A stretch of 64,000 bases of DNA from Desulfovermiculus halophilus DSM 18834 (GTDB taxonomy: Bacteria > Desulfobacterota > Desulfovibrionia > Desulfovibrionales > Desulfothermaceae): contig NZ_JIAK01000013.1 of assembly GCF_000620765.1 (NCBI RefSeq), positions 22,138 to 86,137 on the forward strand. The letters are read 5' to 3'. How positions within the stretch are numbered: the stretch's first letter is position 1; each line of letters starts with the position of its first letter. Positions 50,159 through 59,300 of the stretch are shown one piece after another. The notes beneath the pieces are model-generated. The model searched no databases. It saw nothing but the letters and a program-made list of their open reading frames with translations, and had not been told where the DNA came from. Position numbers and translations under genes: made by a program.

Positions 50159-51112
50159 TTAGCGCTGAAAACGGACCCATTTTTCCACCACCTGCATCTC
50201 ACTGAGATACCGGGCTATGGCCCGGGATCCGGTGACTACCACTTCCCTGCCCCGCCCTTCTCTGGCCACCAGGAGCGGAACCCCGCGGTACCCGCGGGCG
50301 GCAAAGAATTTCTTGGCCCGGCCCACAGACTCCCGAATCCGGCTGGGTATCGCCGCAGCCGCAAGTTCCCGGTCCTGCTTGAGCTCAAGGACAGCAGAAA
50401 CCGGATCCTTCCCCTCGGCCGCCTGCATCCGGACCCAGGCCAGCTTGGCCATGGCCTGGGGTGAGTCATCCAGGCTGCACAAGTGGATATTCACTGCATG
50501 CGGGGCACTCATGGCTATATTGGCCAGGACTACCTGACAATGGCCGCAGTTCAGACTAAAAAAAAGGTAATAGTTCCGCTCTGACTGACTGGACTCAGCC
50601 GGCTGGCTGACGAACGCGGTCTGCTCCAGGTCTGGTACAGTTGGGGTGAGGACCAGGATCGAGTTGGCCGCAAACCCGCCCACCCAGACCACAAGGCCGA
50701 TGAGCACCATCAAGCCGGCCTGACGGACCCAGGCCAGGCTCAGCAGATTTGCGAACAGGGCGGCGCCTACCCCGACGCACAGCATGCACTGCATGCCGAG
50801 CCCCATGAACTGGTACCCCAGCAAGGCACCGTCAAAGGCCAGAGCGGCCATGAGGGCCAAGCCGGCTGTGTGCCACAGAACCGGCTTGTTCAGGCGGGTG
50901 GCCAGAAAGAACACCAGCCACAGGACCCAGAAAAAAGCCGTCCCAAAGAGCAGCAGGGATGTCTCCCCAATGCGCACATAGTCGCCTACCGCCTGACAGG
51001 ATTGGGTCTGGCACAGTCCTCCGGCCTGGGCCAAATGCAGGAAGACATCAAGGCTCAAAGCCAGGGCCGATGCCAGGCCGATTAAATGCAGAACACAATG
51101 CCGAAAGCGCAT
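50159..51112 (-). CDS. VKOR-thioredoxin-like fusion protein
   Basis: A 317-residue membrane protein. The N-terminal part has about five helices with a Cys pair in LCQTQSC and the catalytic GMQCMLCVG, the CxxC of vitamin K epoxide reductase homologues. The C-terminal part is a thioredoxin fold with SLNCGHCQVVLANIA (CxxC) after residue about 200. Such fusions oxidise periplasmic thiols and pass electrons to quinone, replacing DsbB-DsbA. Pairing of an oxidising VKOR with its thioredoxin partner is complete here. Confidence 0.9.
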   Translation of the reverse strand: MRFRHCVLHLIGLASALALSLDVFLHLAQAGGLCQTQSCQAVGDYVRIGETSLLLFGTAFFWVLWLVFFLATRLNKPVLWHTAGLALMAALAFDGALLGYQFMGLGMQCMLCVGVGAALFANLLSLAWVRQAGLMVLIGLVVWVGGFAANSILVLTPTVPDLEQTAFVSQPAESSQSERNYYLFFSLNCGHCQVVLANIAMSAPHAVNIHLCSLDDSPQAMAKLAWVRMQAAEGKDPVSAVLELKQDRELAAAAIPSRIRESVGRAKKFFAARGYRGVPLLVAREGRGREVVVTGSRAIARYLSEMQVVEKWVRFQR

Positions 51113-51271
51113 ATCTCGTCTCGTCTGATTGGTTTGGCCTCAAGGAGAACCGGAGCGCGGCATGCCCTCTATTCATAGCCAGGCGAAAACTGTGCACCAG
51201 ATCCGGCCCCACGCTTGTACACAATTCCATACCGGGTGTCCAAGATCCAAGCGTGTGCCCTCAAGCACGGC

Positions 51272-52564
51272 CTATGACCTAGCCCCAAAGATCCGTATGG
51301 ACAGCTCCTCCAGGGTCATGTTCAGCTCCCCGGACTCCATGGCCTCTCTGCGCTGGGCACAGAACTTTTCCAGCCCGTCCGATCCGGAGAAAGTGAGGTC
51401 TCCAGTCTCCCGAAACCTCCGGAAAATGCGCAGGAATTCCTCAACCTTCATCCTCTGCGGGCAGCCGATCAGCACCAGTCTCTCCTCATTGTTCCCTGCC
51501 ACCACGGCTACCAACCCCAGGCTTTCCAGGGCCGTGAGCACTCGGTTCACCGGCTTGACCGGCATGTTCAAGGCCTTGGCCAGCTCCCGCGGGGAACAGC
51601 TCTCATCCTGGGACTGCAGGCGGCTGATCAGATACACCACCACAGCCAGTCCGAGCCGCTCCTTATCATCCAGATTGAACTCCCCGAGCTGGTTCTCGTC
51701 CTTGGACGCCCCGGAATTGGAGAGGCAGAAGCTGATTTCCGCGCCCAAGAGGACGATCACCCAGCTGATATACAGCCAGAACAGAAAAAGCGGCAGCTGG
51801 GCGAAGCTGCCGTATATGGCATTATATTTACTCACCCCTATCTGATAGTGAATAAATGTCTGCTGACTGGCCTGCCACAGGCTGCCGGCGCATATGGCCC
51901 CGACCAGGGTGCTGCCCAATCCGATCCGGGTATTGGTGATAAAGAAATACATGAAAAATAAGGCCAGACTGACCAGGAGGAAGGGCATGATCTTCAATAT
52001 CAGGATATACACCGTACTGAACAGGGTGTAGGAGAGAATATACTGCACGAGACTGGAGCTTTGCATGGATGCGGTGAAGCTGGTGGCCACGATGATCAGC
52101 AGAGGGCAGACCAGGGTGACCGACAGATAGTCGGAGAACTTTCTGGTCAGGCTGCGCTGGCTCTGGACCCCCCAGATCGTGTTGAAGCTCTTTTCAATGG
52201 TCCCGATCAGGGTAAAGACGGTAAACAGAAGCAGTCCCACGCCCATACTGCCGAGTGTGGCCACATTAGTCCGGTTGATGTAGTCGATTATGTGGCTCAC
52301 CACCTGCTCCCGGCCGGCGCTCAGCCGCAGAAGGATCTCCTGCATGTACTCCGTATTCTGAAACCCCAGGCCTTTGGTGATGGAGAAGGCAACGGCCAGA
52401 AAAGGAACTATGGACAGGGCGGTGGTATAGGTCAGGGCCGAGGCCCGCAGCAGAAGCTGATCCCGCTGAAAGGAGCGGTACAGGAAGTACCCCCACTGCC
52501 CAAAGGCCTGGAGCTTTTCCTGCACCGGAAGAGGAACTGCCGGATGAGAAAAAGGGAGCTTCAT
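51272..52564 (-). CDS. YihY/UPF0761 family membrane protein
   Basis: A 430-residue protein with six hydrophobic helices in the first 280 residues. The signature includes LRASALTYTTALSIVPFLAVAF, TLIGTIEKSFNTIWG and IYGSFAQLPLFLFWLYISWVIVLLGAEI. A cytoplasmic C-terminal region (about 300-430) has a winged-helix-like PRELAKALNMPVKPVNRVLTALESLGLV. Once called RNase BN, the family is probably a transporter or lipid protein. Fusion to a winged helix is less common. Confidence 0.88.
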   Translation of the reverse strand: MKLPFSHPAVPLPVQEKLQAFGQWGYFLYRSFQRDQLLLRASALTYTTALSIVPFLAVAFSITKGLGFQNTEYMQEILLRLSAGREQVVSHIIDYINRTNVATLGSMGVGLLLFTVFTLIGTIEKSFNTIWGVQSQRSLTRKFSDYLSVTLVCPLLIIVATSFTASMQSSSLVQYILSYTLFSTVYILILKIMPFLLVSLALFFMYFFITNTRIGLGSTLVGAICAGSLWQASQQTFIHYQIGVSKYNAIYGSFAQLPLFLFWLYISWVIVLLGAEISFCLSNSGASKDENQLGEFNLDDKERLGLAVVVYLISRLQSQDESCSPRELAKALNMPVKPVNRVLTALESLGLVAVVAGNNEERLVLIGCPQRMKVEEFLRIFRRFRETGDLTFSGSDGLEKFCAQRREAMESGELNMTLEELSIRIFGARS

Positions 52565-52757
52565 GGGACCTCCGCAGAGATATGGCTCTTTGACCTTATC
52601 GGAGTGTATGCGCAGCCGTGTATTCGCAAGATTCCATACCCGGCCTCCCAGAGCCAGAAATATGTGCCTGCCGGCTAGGCATCATGCCCGAATTTGAGAA
52701 AAAATCCAATATCCTTTCCCCAAGACCAGTGAGAGGATGCCGCACCCGGAAAATTGT

Positions 52758-52840
52758 GGCTCTTCGATACTGGAAGTTAAGTTGCATGCATAAGAGTTTG
52801 CTGTCTCTTCTGTGTACCCATCTTCGGCCCGGGATTATTT
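52758..52840. mobile_element. Family 1 MITE copy K, partial
   Basis: The left end GGCTCTTCGATACTGG continues to GAGTTTGCTGTCTCTTCTG, then runs into CATCTTCGGCCCGGGATTATTT, the reverse of the internal GGGCCGAAAGTGGG region. The other end is missing. It occupies part of the 512-bp gap upstream of the Lrp-like gene. Confidence 0.75.
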
Positions 52841-52925
52841 CAACCCCAAAAAGTCAAAAATTTTAATCCTTTCTTGTGAATCTGAAAAAATATATTTTTT
52901 ATTTTGCTGATTTCACAAAAATTAA

Positions 52926-52955
52926 TTGACATATTTCCTGAATTGCCATTACTCT
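52926..52955 (+). promoter_or_regulatory. Promoter candidate of the Lrp-like gene
   Basis: TTGACA (52926-52931) and TACTCT (52950-52955) with an 18-bp spacer, in a strongly AT-rich stretch (52855-52967). It lies just before MITE copy L, so any transcript starting here carries the element in its 5' leader. Confidence 0.5.
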
Positions 52956-52967
52956 GCAATTAAAAAA

Positions 52968-53048
52968 GGCTCTTCGACACAGAAAGTGGAACTGCATACA
53001 TAAGAGTTTGCCGTCTCTTCTGTGTGCCGTGAGCGGCAGGCCCGCACA
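52968..53048. mobile_element. Family 1 MITE copy L, one-ended, perfect 8-bp TSD
   Basis: It starts GGCTCTTCGACACAG and runs through GAGTTTGCCGTCTCTTCTG to GGCAGGCCCGCACA, where it stops without a right end. TTAAAAAA flanks it at 52960-52967 and 53049-53056 exactly. It stands between the promoter candidate and the Lrp-like ATG (53077). Confidence 0.82.
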
Positions 53049-53076
53049 TTAAAAAACACTCGACGAGAAGGGGCGC

Positions 53077-53529
53077 ATGTCCAGAGTAAAAATCGACAAC
53101 CTGAACCTGGCGATCATCAAAGAGCTTCGGCAGGGCCGCAAGTCGTTCAAGCGGATTGCCGACCGGCTGGAGGTCACCGAAAACACCGTCCGGTCCCGGG
53201 TCAACAAGATGATGGATACCGGCCTGCTGGACATCAACGGGCAGGTGGACATCGAGCAGATCCCCCACCATCAGCTGGTCATCATCGGGGTCAAGCTCAA
53301 GACCACGGACATGTTCAAAAAAGGCGAAGAGTTCAGCCGGGTCAAGGGGGTCGTCTCGGTCAGCGTGGTCACCGGTCGATATGATCTGATCCTTCTGGTC
53401 ATCTTTAATGAGGAGTATGGGCTGCAGGAGTTCTACGCCCAAGAGGTGTCCAGGATTGAAGACGTCCAGTCCTTGGAGACCTTTGTGGTTTACAAGGGCT
53501 ACAATCTCAAGGTCCCGTATATAGTTTAA
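53077..53529 (+). CDS. Lrp/AsnC-family transcriptional regulator
   Basis: A 150-residue protein. The N-terminal winged helix has IDNLNLAIIKELRQGRKSFKRIADRLEVTENTVRSRVNKM, and the C-terminal RAM domain has VVSVSVVTGRYDLILLV and the ETFVVYKGYN end. Lrp-like proteins sense amino acids as octamers. Position 110 bp upstream of gcvT suggests control of the glycine cleavage operon, as GcvA/Lrp do elsewhere; this is inference. A MITE half-copy lies in its leader. Confidence 0.9.
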   Translation: MSRVKIDNLNLAIIKELRQGRKSFKRIADRLEVTENTVRSRVNKMMDTGLLDINGQVDIEQIPHHQLVIIGVKLKTTDMFKKGEEFSRVKGVVSVSVVTGRYDLILLVIFNEEYGLQEFYAQEVSRIEDVQSLETFVVYKGYNLKVPYIV

Positions 53530-53639
53530 ACTGCAGGCAACAGAGGACAGGGCGGGCGTACACGACCGGCCCAAACAGGCTTGGAACCGGGTGGCTTCCC
53601 CCTGATCCGTCTCTGTCTTAAACCTCAGCGAGGTCCACG

Positions 53640-54917
53640 ATGTCTAAACACAGCAAGCAAACTCCCCTGCATGCCTGGCATGTCCAGCAGGGTGCGAACA
53701 TGGCCCCATTCGGCGGATACGACATGCCGGTCTGGTACTCCTCGGCCAAAAACGAGCACCTTGCGGTCTTGAACCGGGCCGGGCTCTTTGACACCAGCCA
53801 CATGGCCACAGTGATGGTCAACGGCCCCAGGGCCAGGGATCTGCTCCAGCAGACATTTTCCCGGGATCTGGAGGCCTGTCTGGGCAAAAAACGCACCCCG
53901 CTGCAGCCCGGGCGCATGGTCTACGGCGTCTTCCTCACCCCGAAGGGACACGTCATCGACGACGCCATCATCACCCACCTGGAGGACGACCTGTACATGG
54001 TTGTGGTCAATGCCGGCATGGGACCGGGCATAGCCGATCATCTCCAAAACCACCTGGCGGACAGCCAGACCCGGGTCTTGGATCTGACCGACCAGGTGGG
54101 CAAGATCGACCTCCAAGGCCCGCGAGCCGGAGTAATCCTCTTCGGCCTGCTCCAGGACCCGGACCGGGTTTTTGCCCGTATGCCCTACTTCTCCTGCCAT
54201 GGACATCTCCAGCCCGAAAAATCCGAGGTCCGTCTCCGGGACGGCACCCCCCTACTCCTGTCCAGATCCGGATATACCGGAGAGTTCGGCTTTGAGATCT
54301 TTGTCCGTCCCCAGGATCTCTTGTCGGCCTGGACCTCGATCCTGGAAGCTGGAGCCGAGCACGGACTTCTTCCCTGCGGCTTGGCCGCCAGGGACTCCCT
54401 GCGGGCCGGAGCCGTTTTGCCCCTCTCCCATCAGGATATCGGGGACTGGCCCTTTGTAAACACCCCCTGGGATTTCGCCCTGCCCTGGACCGAGGATAAG
54501 CAGGGGTTCAGCAAGGACTTCGTCGGCGCCCAGGCCCTGCGTGACCTGACCGATCCTCCGCTGACCGCGGCCTTTGTGGGCAAGGACCTGCGCAAGGTCA
54601 ACGCCGGCCCGGATTCTAAGGTTTTAAATGCCCAGGGCGACCCCATCGGCACGGTCCTGTCCTGCGTCACGGATGTGGGCGTCGGATGGCACCAGGGACG
54701 GATCTACAGCGTCAGCAGCCCGGATGCACCGGAGGATTTCAAGCCCAAGGGCCTCAGCTGCGGATTTGTCCGGGTCACGGCCCCTCTTCATCCCGGAGAC
54801 GCCGTCAAAATACAGGACAAGCGCAGGACCCTGGAGGTTACAGTGGCCGAAGATATCCGGCCGGACCGCACCGCGCGCAAGCCATTGACCCAAATGCTCA
54901 ACACCGAACACAAATAA
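53640..54917 (+). CDS. gcvT: Glycine cleavage system T protein (aminomethyltransferase)
   Basis: It transfers the methylene group from lipoyl-H to THF, releasing ammonia. The product has 425 residues, longer than the usual 365, with extra segments in the middle (QDIGDWPFVNTPWDFALPW). Motifs are MAPFGGYDMPVWYSSAKNEHLAV, LFDTSHMATVMVNGPRARDLL, SRSGYTGEFGFEIFV and RAGAVLPL. GcvT, H, PA and PB are one operon, with T to H spacing of 14 bp. The upstream 110-bp gap shows no clear glycine riboswitch. Confidence 0.93.
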   Translation: MSKHSKQTPLHAWHVQQGANMAPFGGYDMPVWYSSAKNEHLAVLNRAGLFDTSHMATVMVNGPRARDLLQQTFSRDLEACLGKKRTPLQPGRMVYGVFLTPKGHVIDDAIITHLEDDLYMVVVNAGMGPGIADHLQNHLADSQTRVLDLTDQVGKIDLQGPRAGVILFGLLQDPDRVFARMPYFSCHGHLQPEKSEVRLRDGTPLLLSRSGYTGEFGFEIFVRPQDLLSAWTSILEAGAEHGLLPCGLAARDSLRAGAVLPLSHQDIGDWPFVNTPWDFALPWTEDKQGFSKDFVGAQALRDLTDPPLTAAFVGKDLRKVNAGPDSKVLNAQGDPIGTVLSCVTDVGVGWHQGRIYSVSSPDAPEDFKPKGLSCGFVRVTAPLHPGDAVKIQDKRRTLEVTVAEDIRPDRTARKPLTQMLNTEHK

Positions 54918-54931
54918 AGGAGGGTGACCCC

Positions 54932-55336
54932 ATGAAGGAACTGAACGAAATTATACTCCCGGACGAGTTGGCCTACAGCAAGGAACACGAATGGGCCAAA
55001 AAGGAAAACGGCGTCATCCGGGTGGGCATTACCGATTTCGCCCAGGACCAGCTCGGGGATATCGTCTTCGCCGAGCTGCCGGAAGAAGGAGCGGAGTTCA
55101 GCTCCGGCGATGAGTTCGGGACCCTGGAGTCGGTCAAGGCCGTGTCCGAGGTCTATATGCCCATTGGCGGGACCATCAAGGCAGTGAACAGCGACTTGGA
55201 GGAAAAGCCGGAGCTGGTCAACCAGGACCCCTACGGTCAGGGATGGCTGCTGGAAGTGACTCCCAGTGATCCCAGCGAGTTGGACTCGCTCATGGACAAG
55301 AACGGGTATTTTGAAATGCTCAAAGGAGATGCATGA
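54932..55336 (+). CDS. gcvH: Glycine cleavage system H protein
   Basis: A 134-residue lipoyl carrier. LAYSKEHEWAKKENGVIRVGITDFAQDQLGDIVFAELPEEG, then the lipoylated Lys in LESVKAVSEVYMPIGG, and NQDPYGQGWLLEV. AAAGGAGGG precedes the ATG at 54932. Its start was chosen there, because a frame extending upstream overlaps gcvT. The stop overlaps the gcvPA start. Confidence 0.96.
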   Translation: MKELNEIILPDELAYSKEHEWAKKENGVIRVGITDFAQDQLGDIVFAELPEEGAEFSSGDEFGTLESVKAVSEVYMPIGGTIKAVNSDLEEKPELVNQDPYGQGWLLEVTPSDPSELDSLMDKNGYFEMLKGDA

Positions 55337-56667
55337 TGCGTTACCTGCCCCACACCGACAGCGAAGTGCAGGACATGCTCTCGGCGGTCGGTGCAGGCAG
55401 TCTCGAGGATCTCTTTTCCCCGATCAGCAAGGACTGCCGGCGCACATCCGCCTTGAACCTGCCCGATCCCATGACCGAGTGGGAGCTGGACAGCCATATG
55501 CAGGCCCTGGCCGAAAACATGGGGCCCAGCCAGAAGGCTCTGTCTTTTCTGGGGGCCGGAAGCTACGACCACCATATCCCGGCCAGCCTGAAGCACCTGG
55601 TCTCCCGCTCCGAGTTCTATACCGCGTACACTCCCTACCAGCCGGAGGTCAGTCAAGGCACGCTGCAGGCCATATTCGAGTACCAGACCCTGGCCAGCCG
55701 CCTCCTGGGCCTGGAAGTCTCCAACGCCTCCATGTATGACGGGGCCTCTGCCCTGGCCGAGGCCCTGCTCATGAGCCTGCGCATTGCCAAGAAGAAATCC
55801 GCCGTGGCCCTGTCCACAGCCATCCATCCCCATTACCGGCAGGTGGTCAGGACCTACCTTCAGCCCATGGGCTTCGAGATTGTGGAGATTCCCTGGGGCC
55901 CGGACGGGCGCACCGATCTGTCCGGCCTGGATCGAGAAGACCTGGCCGCGGTGGCTGTCCAGTCCCCCAACATCTTCGGCTGCGTTGAAGATCTGGCCGG
56001 CGCCTCTCAAAAAGTTCACGATTTGCAGGCCCTGTTCATCACCGCCTTTACCGAGCCCCTGGCCTACGGCCTTCTCCCCTCGCCCGGGAGTCAGGGCGCG
56101 GACATCGCCTGCGGAGAAGGGCAGAGCCTGGGAATCGCTCAATCCTTCGGCGGTCCGGGGCTGGGCATGTTCTGCACCTTGAAGAAGTACATGCGCAATC
56201 TGCCCGGGCGTGTGGTGGGCCAGACCCAGGACGACCAGGGCAACAGGGGATTCGTCTTGACCCTGGCCACCAGGGAACAGCACATCCGCCGGGAAAAGGC
56301 CACCTCCAACATCTGCTCCAACCAGGGCCTGTGCGCGACCATGGCCGCCATGTATCTGGCTTCTGTCGGCGGCAGCGGACTGCGGGAGCTGGCCCGATTG
56401 AACCGGGACAAGGCTGAATACGCCAAACAGGCCCTGGCATCCGCCGGCTGCTCCCTGCCTTTTGCCGCTCCCACCTTCAATGAGTTCGTGGTCCGGCTGC
56501 CCCGGGATGCGGAAGAGGTCTTCGCCAGGTGCGCGGAGCAGGGCGTTGTCCCCGGTCTGCCCCTTGGCCGATTTTACCCCGGGCTTGAAGATCATCTCCT
56601 CATCTGCGCCACCGAGACCAAAAGCAAACAGGACCTGGACACCCTGGTCAAGGAGGTCGCGTCATGA
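55333..56667 (+). CDS. gcvPA: Glycine dehydrogenase (decarboxylating) subunit 1
   Basis: The alpha half of split P protein, 444 residues. It has LSFLGAGSYDHHIPASLKHL, TAYTPYQPEVSQGTLQAIFEYQTL, SNASMYDGASALAEAL, and FGGPGLGMFC. It lacks the PLP Lys, which is on subunit 2. Two adjacent ATG codons (55333 and 55336) are possible starts. It overlaps gcvH and gcvPB (ATGA). Confidence 0.95.
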   Translation: MMRYLPHTDSEVQDMLSAVGAGSLEDLFSPISKDCRRTSALNLPDPMTEWELDSHMQALAENMGPSQKALSFLGAGSYDHHIPASLKHLVSRSEFYTAYTPYQPEVSQGTLQAIFEYQTLASRLLGLEVSNASMYDGASALAEALLMSLRIAKKKSAVALSTAIHPHYRQVVRTYLQPMGFEIVEIPWGPDGRTDLSGLDREDLAAVAVQSPNIFGCVEDLAGASQKVHDLQALFITAFTEPLAYGLLPSPGSQGADIACGEGQSLGIAQSFGGPGLGMFCTLKKYMRNLPGRVVGQTQDDQGNRGFVLTLATREQHIRREKATSNICSNQGLCATMAAMYLASVGGSGLRELARLNRDKAEYAKQALASAGCSLPFAAPTFNEFVVRLPRDAEEVFARCAEQGVVPGLPLGRFYPGLEDHLLICATETKSKQDLDTLVKEVAS

Positions 56668-58124
56668 CCGAATATACCGTACCCGGCACCTCGGGACTGA
56701 CCATGAACGAACCCCTGCTCTGGGAACGGGGCCGGGAGGGAAGATGCGGCTTTTCCCTTCCCCGGCGCGACGTCCCGGAGACCGAGCTCCCTGCCGAGCT
56801 TGAGACCCCCGGCCCTGATCTGCCGGACTTGAGCGAGCTGGATGTGGTCCGCCACTACACCAGGCTCTCGCACTGGAACTTCGGGGTGGACACCGGCTCC
56901 TACCCCCTGGGGTCCTGCACCATGAAGTACAATCCCAAGACAAATGAGGTGCAGGCCTCCAGGCCCGGCTTCGCCCAGGCCCATCCCCTGCTTCCGGCCT
57001 CCATGTCCCAGGGGATTCTCCAGCTGATGCACGATCTGCAGACCCACTTGGCCGAGATCACCGGCCTGCCCCACGTGACCCTGCAGCCTGCGGCCGGGGC
57101 CCACGGGGAATACACCGGCATGCGCATCTTCTACGCCTATCACCAGGCCCAGGGCAGGCAGCGGCGCAAGGTGCTCATCCCGGATACAGCCCATGGAACC
57201 AATCCGGCCAGCGCGTCCATGTGCGGCTACCAGACCATTCCGGTCAAATCCTCGGAAAAGGGGGTTCTTTCCGTCCAGGCGGTCAAAGAGCTGATGGACG
57301 AGGATACGGCCGGAATCATGGTCACCAACCCGAATACCCTGGGCCTGTTTGAGCAGAACATCCGGGAGATAGCTGAGATTGTGCACGACAAGGGCGGATT
57401 GATCTATTGCGACGGAGCCAACTTCAATGCCCTGATGGGCATTGTGGACATGGCTCAGATCGGGGTGGACGTTTTGCACCTCAACCTGCACAAGACCTTC
57501 GCCGCACCCCACGGAGGCGGCGGCCCGGGATCCGGACCGGTCTGCGTCACCTCCGAGCTGGAGCCCTATCTTCCAGTCCCCAGAATCATCGCCGACAACG
57601 GAAAGTACGCTCTGTCCGACGACTTCCCGGACAGTATCGGCCGCCTGCACACCTTCTACGGTAACGTCGGGGTGATGATCAAAGCCGCCAGCTATATCCT
57701 GAGCCTGGGACCGGATCTGAAAAAGGTCAGCCAGCTGGCTGTGCTCAATGCCAACTACATCAAGGAGCAGCTCAAGGACTCCTTCTATCTCCCGTACGAC
57801 CGGCAGTGCATGCATGAATGCGTGTTCTCCGACGCCTGGCAGGAAAAGACCAAGGTCAGCACCCTGGACATCGCCAAGCGGCTTCTGGACTTCGGCTTCC
57901 ACCCCCCGACCATTTACTTCCCCCTGGTGGTTTCCGGGGCCATGATGGTCGAACCTACGGAGACCGAAAGCAAGGAGGACCTGGACCGCTTTGTCCAGGC
58001 CATGCAGATCATCGCCCGGGAAGCCCGGGAAAATCCGGACATCCTGCACCAGGCCCCGACCAAGACCAAGGTGGGGCGGATGAACGAAACCATGGCCGCC
58101 AGAAATCCCTGTCTGACCGGGTAG
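56664..58124 (+). CDS. gcvPB: Glycine dehydrogenase (decarboxylating) subunit 2
   Basis: The beta half of split P protein, 486 residues. The PLP Lys is in LHLNLHKTFAAPHGGGGPG, with LGSCTMKYNPKTNE, LQPAAGAHGEYTGM, IPDTAHGTNPASA and YCDGANFNALMG. It decarboxylates glycine and loads the aminomethyl group on GcvH. No dihydrolipoamide dehydrogenase gene lies in the window. Confidence 0.96.
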   Translation: MTEYTVPGTSGLTMNEPLLWERGREGRCGFSLPRRDVPETELPAELETPGPDLPDLSELDVVRHYTRLSHWNFGVDTGSYPLGSCTMKYNPKTNEVQASRPGFAQAHPLLPASMSQGILQLMHDLQTHLAEITGLPHVTLQPAAGAHGEYTGMRIFYAYHQAQGRQRRKVLIPDTAHGTNPASASMCGYQTIPVKSSEKGVLSVQAVKELMDEDTAGIMVTNPNTLGLFEQNIREIAEIVHDKGGLIYCDGANFNALMGIVDMAQIGVDVLHLNLHKTFAAPHGGGGPGSGPVCVTSELEPYLPVPRIIADNGKYALSDDFPDSIGRLHTFYGNVGVMIKAASYILSLGPDLKKVSQLAVLNANYIKEQLKDSFYLPYDRQCMHECVFSDAWQEKTKVSTLDIAKRLLDFGFHPPTIYFPLVVSGAMMVEPTETESKEDLDRFVQAMQIIAREARENPDILHQAPTKTKVGRMNETMAARNPCLTG

Positions 58125-58173
58125 GCTGCACATGATCGCCACCCGGCCCCAGGGGCAGGCTCCGGCGGCCGGC

Positions 58174-58325
58174 ATACTAATGGGTGCGAAATGTTCTTTA
58201 CATTGCGCTCCCATTAGTAGTTCCGCCTATGGCGGGACTCGCACATGAAGCGAGCGGGAATTTATTTCCCGCGCAGCTTCAGTGCAGCGCGCAATAAGTA
58301 AACAACTTTTTGCTCTCATTAATAA
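58174..58325. repeat. Cluster of hairpins between gcvPB and lipB
   Basis: Four stems follow one another: CTAATGGGTGCGAAATG / CATTGCGCTCCCATTAG (58177-58217), CCGCC / GGCGG (58223-58235), TCGC / GCGA (near 58239-58254), and GAAGCGAGCGGGAA / TTTCCCGCGCAGCTTC (58249-58281). CAACTTTTTGCTCTCATTA (58303-58320) resembles CAACTTTTTGCCCTCATTA next to MITE D. It may be another repeat family or a structured leader for lipB. Confidence 0.5.
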
Positions 58326-58350
58326 GCGCAGAGCAGATGGATATGCCGCA

Positions 58351-59037
58351 ATGAAGGAAGACCAGAAGTCCGCCAGACTGCCCTGTATCACGTACAATCT
58401 GGGCCGTCGGGCCTATCCCGGCGTACTGGACCTGCAGCACGAGCTGGTCAGGGCCAAGCATGAGCATGAGCTTTGTGCAGATGTCCTGTTGCTTGTGGAG
58501 CACGAACCAGTATTCACCCTCGGCCGCCAGGGACGGCGGGACAGCCTCCTGGTTGCCGAGGATTTCCTGCTCCAGCAGGGCATCCAGGTCCAGCACATCG
58601 AACGCGGCGGGGACATCACCTATCACGGGCCGGGCCAGCTGGTGGCCTATCTGATCCTGGATCTGCGCCGGGCCGGCCTGAGGGTGACCTCCTTTGTGGC
58701 CGGGATGGAAGAGGTGATGTGCAAAACCGCCCGGGACGCAGGGGTCCAGGCCGCAGCCGACACTCAGAACCGGGGGGTTTGGGTCGACGGGCGCAAGCTG
58801 GGCAGTCTGGGCGTCGCCATCAGGCACGGGATTACCTTCCACGGCCTGGCCTTGAATGTCAGCACGGATCTGACCCCCTTCTCCTACATCAACCCCTGCG
58901 GCTTAAGCGGGGTTCAGATGACCTCCCTGGAGGCGGAGACCGGAACAGATCAGGACTTTTCCCGGATCACGACCTGCCTTGGCAGACATATGCAGGAGGT
59001 GTTCTCCCTGGACTGCACCTTGGAATCCCGGGCATAA
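58351..59037 (+). CDS. lipB: Lipoyl(octanoyl)transferase (LipB)
   Basis: It transfers octanoate from acyl carrier protein to GcvH and other lipoyl domains; position next to gcv fits. The 228-residue product has EHEPVFTLGRQG, IERGGDITYHGPGQLVAYLI (catalytic Lys region and RGG-x-THGPGQ), RGVWVDGRKLGSLGVAI (catalytic Lys) and HGLALNVS. The active Cys is in INPCGLSGVQMTSL. The ATG at 58351 gives a normal length; an upstream ATG at 58282 would add 23 residues encoded by the hairpin cluster and is unlikely. Confidence 0.93.
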   Translation: MKEDQKSARLPCITYNLGRRAYPGVLDLQHELVRAKHEHELCADVLLLVEHEPVFTLGRQGRRDSLLVAEDFLLQQGIQVQHIERGGDITYHGPGQLVAYLILDLRRAGLRVTSFVAGMEEVMCKTARDAGVQAAADTQNRGVWVDGRKLGSLGVAIRHGITFHGLALNVSTDLTPFSYINPCGLSGVQMTSLEAETGTDQDFSRITTCLGRHMQEVFSLDCTLESRA

Positions 59038-59137
59038 GCCCTGGTCAACAACGCTGAGCCCGGCTTTGACGAACCTATGGACTTTGGGTTAAGCACAGAT
59101 GGTGCCTTCGCACGGGCCGGATGCCGCAATTTTTTTT

Positions 59138-59212
59138 GGCGCTTCCACACAGAAAGTGGGCACACAGAAGAGATGGCAAACTCCAAAGATCCACAGGCTA
59201 GGTCGAAGAACC
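59138..59212. mobile_element. Family 1 MITE copy M, short form
   Basis: A 75-bp form from GGCGCTTCCACACAG to GGTCGAAGAACC, with the GGCAAACTCC block in the right arm. The flanks TTTTTTTT (59130-59137) and ATATTTTT (59213-59220) are T-rich and match 6 of 8, a weak duplication. It separates lipB from the ACT-domain gene. Confidence 0.75.
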
Positions 59213-59300
59213 ATATTTTTTGTCCGAGTGCAGGAGTGGAAGCAAACCCCTTTGCCAAAGTTCAGGGGCCTTCCCTAGACCCCATAGGAAGGAGTGATAC

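Noticed and set aside
53530..53639. Possible glycine riboswitch before gcvT
   Set aside because: The 110-bp gap is too short for the tandem form and I could not see the conserved glycine aptamer core.
58282..58350. Upstream ATG of lipB adding 23 residues
   Set aside because: The extra residues are encoded by the hairpin cluster, and the shorter form matches the LipB family length.
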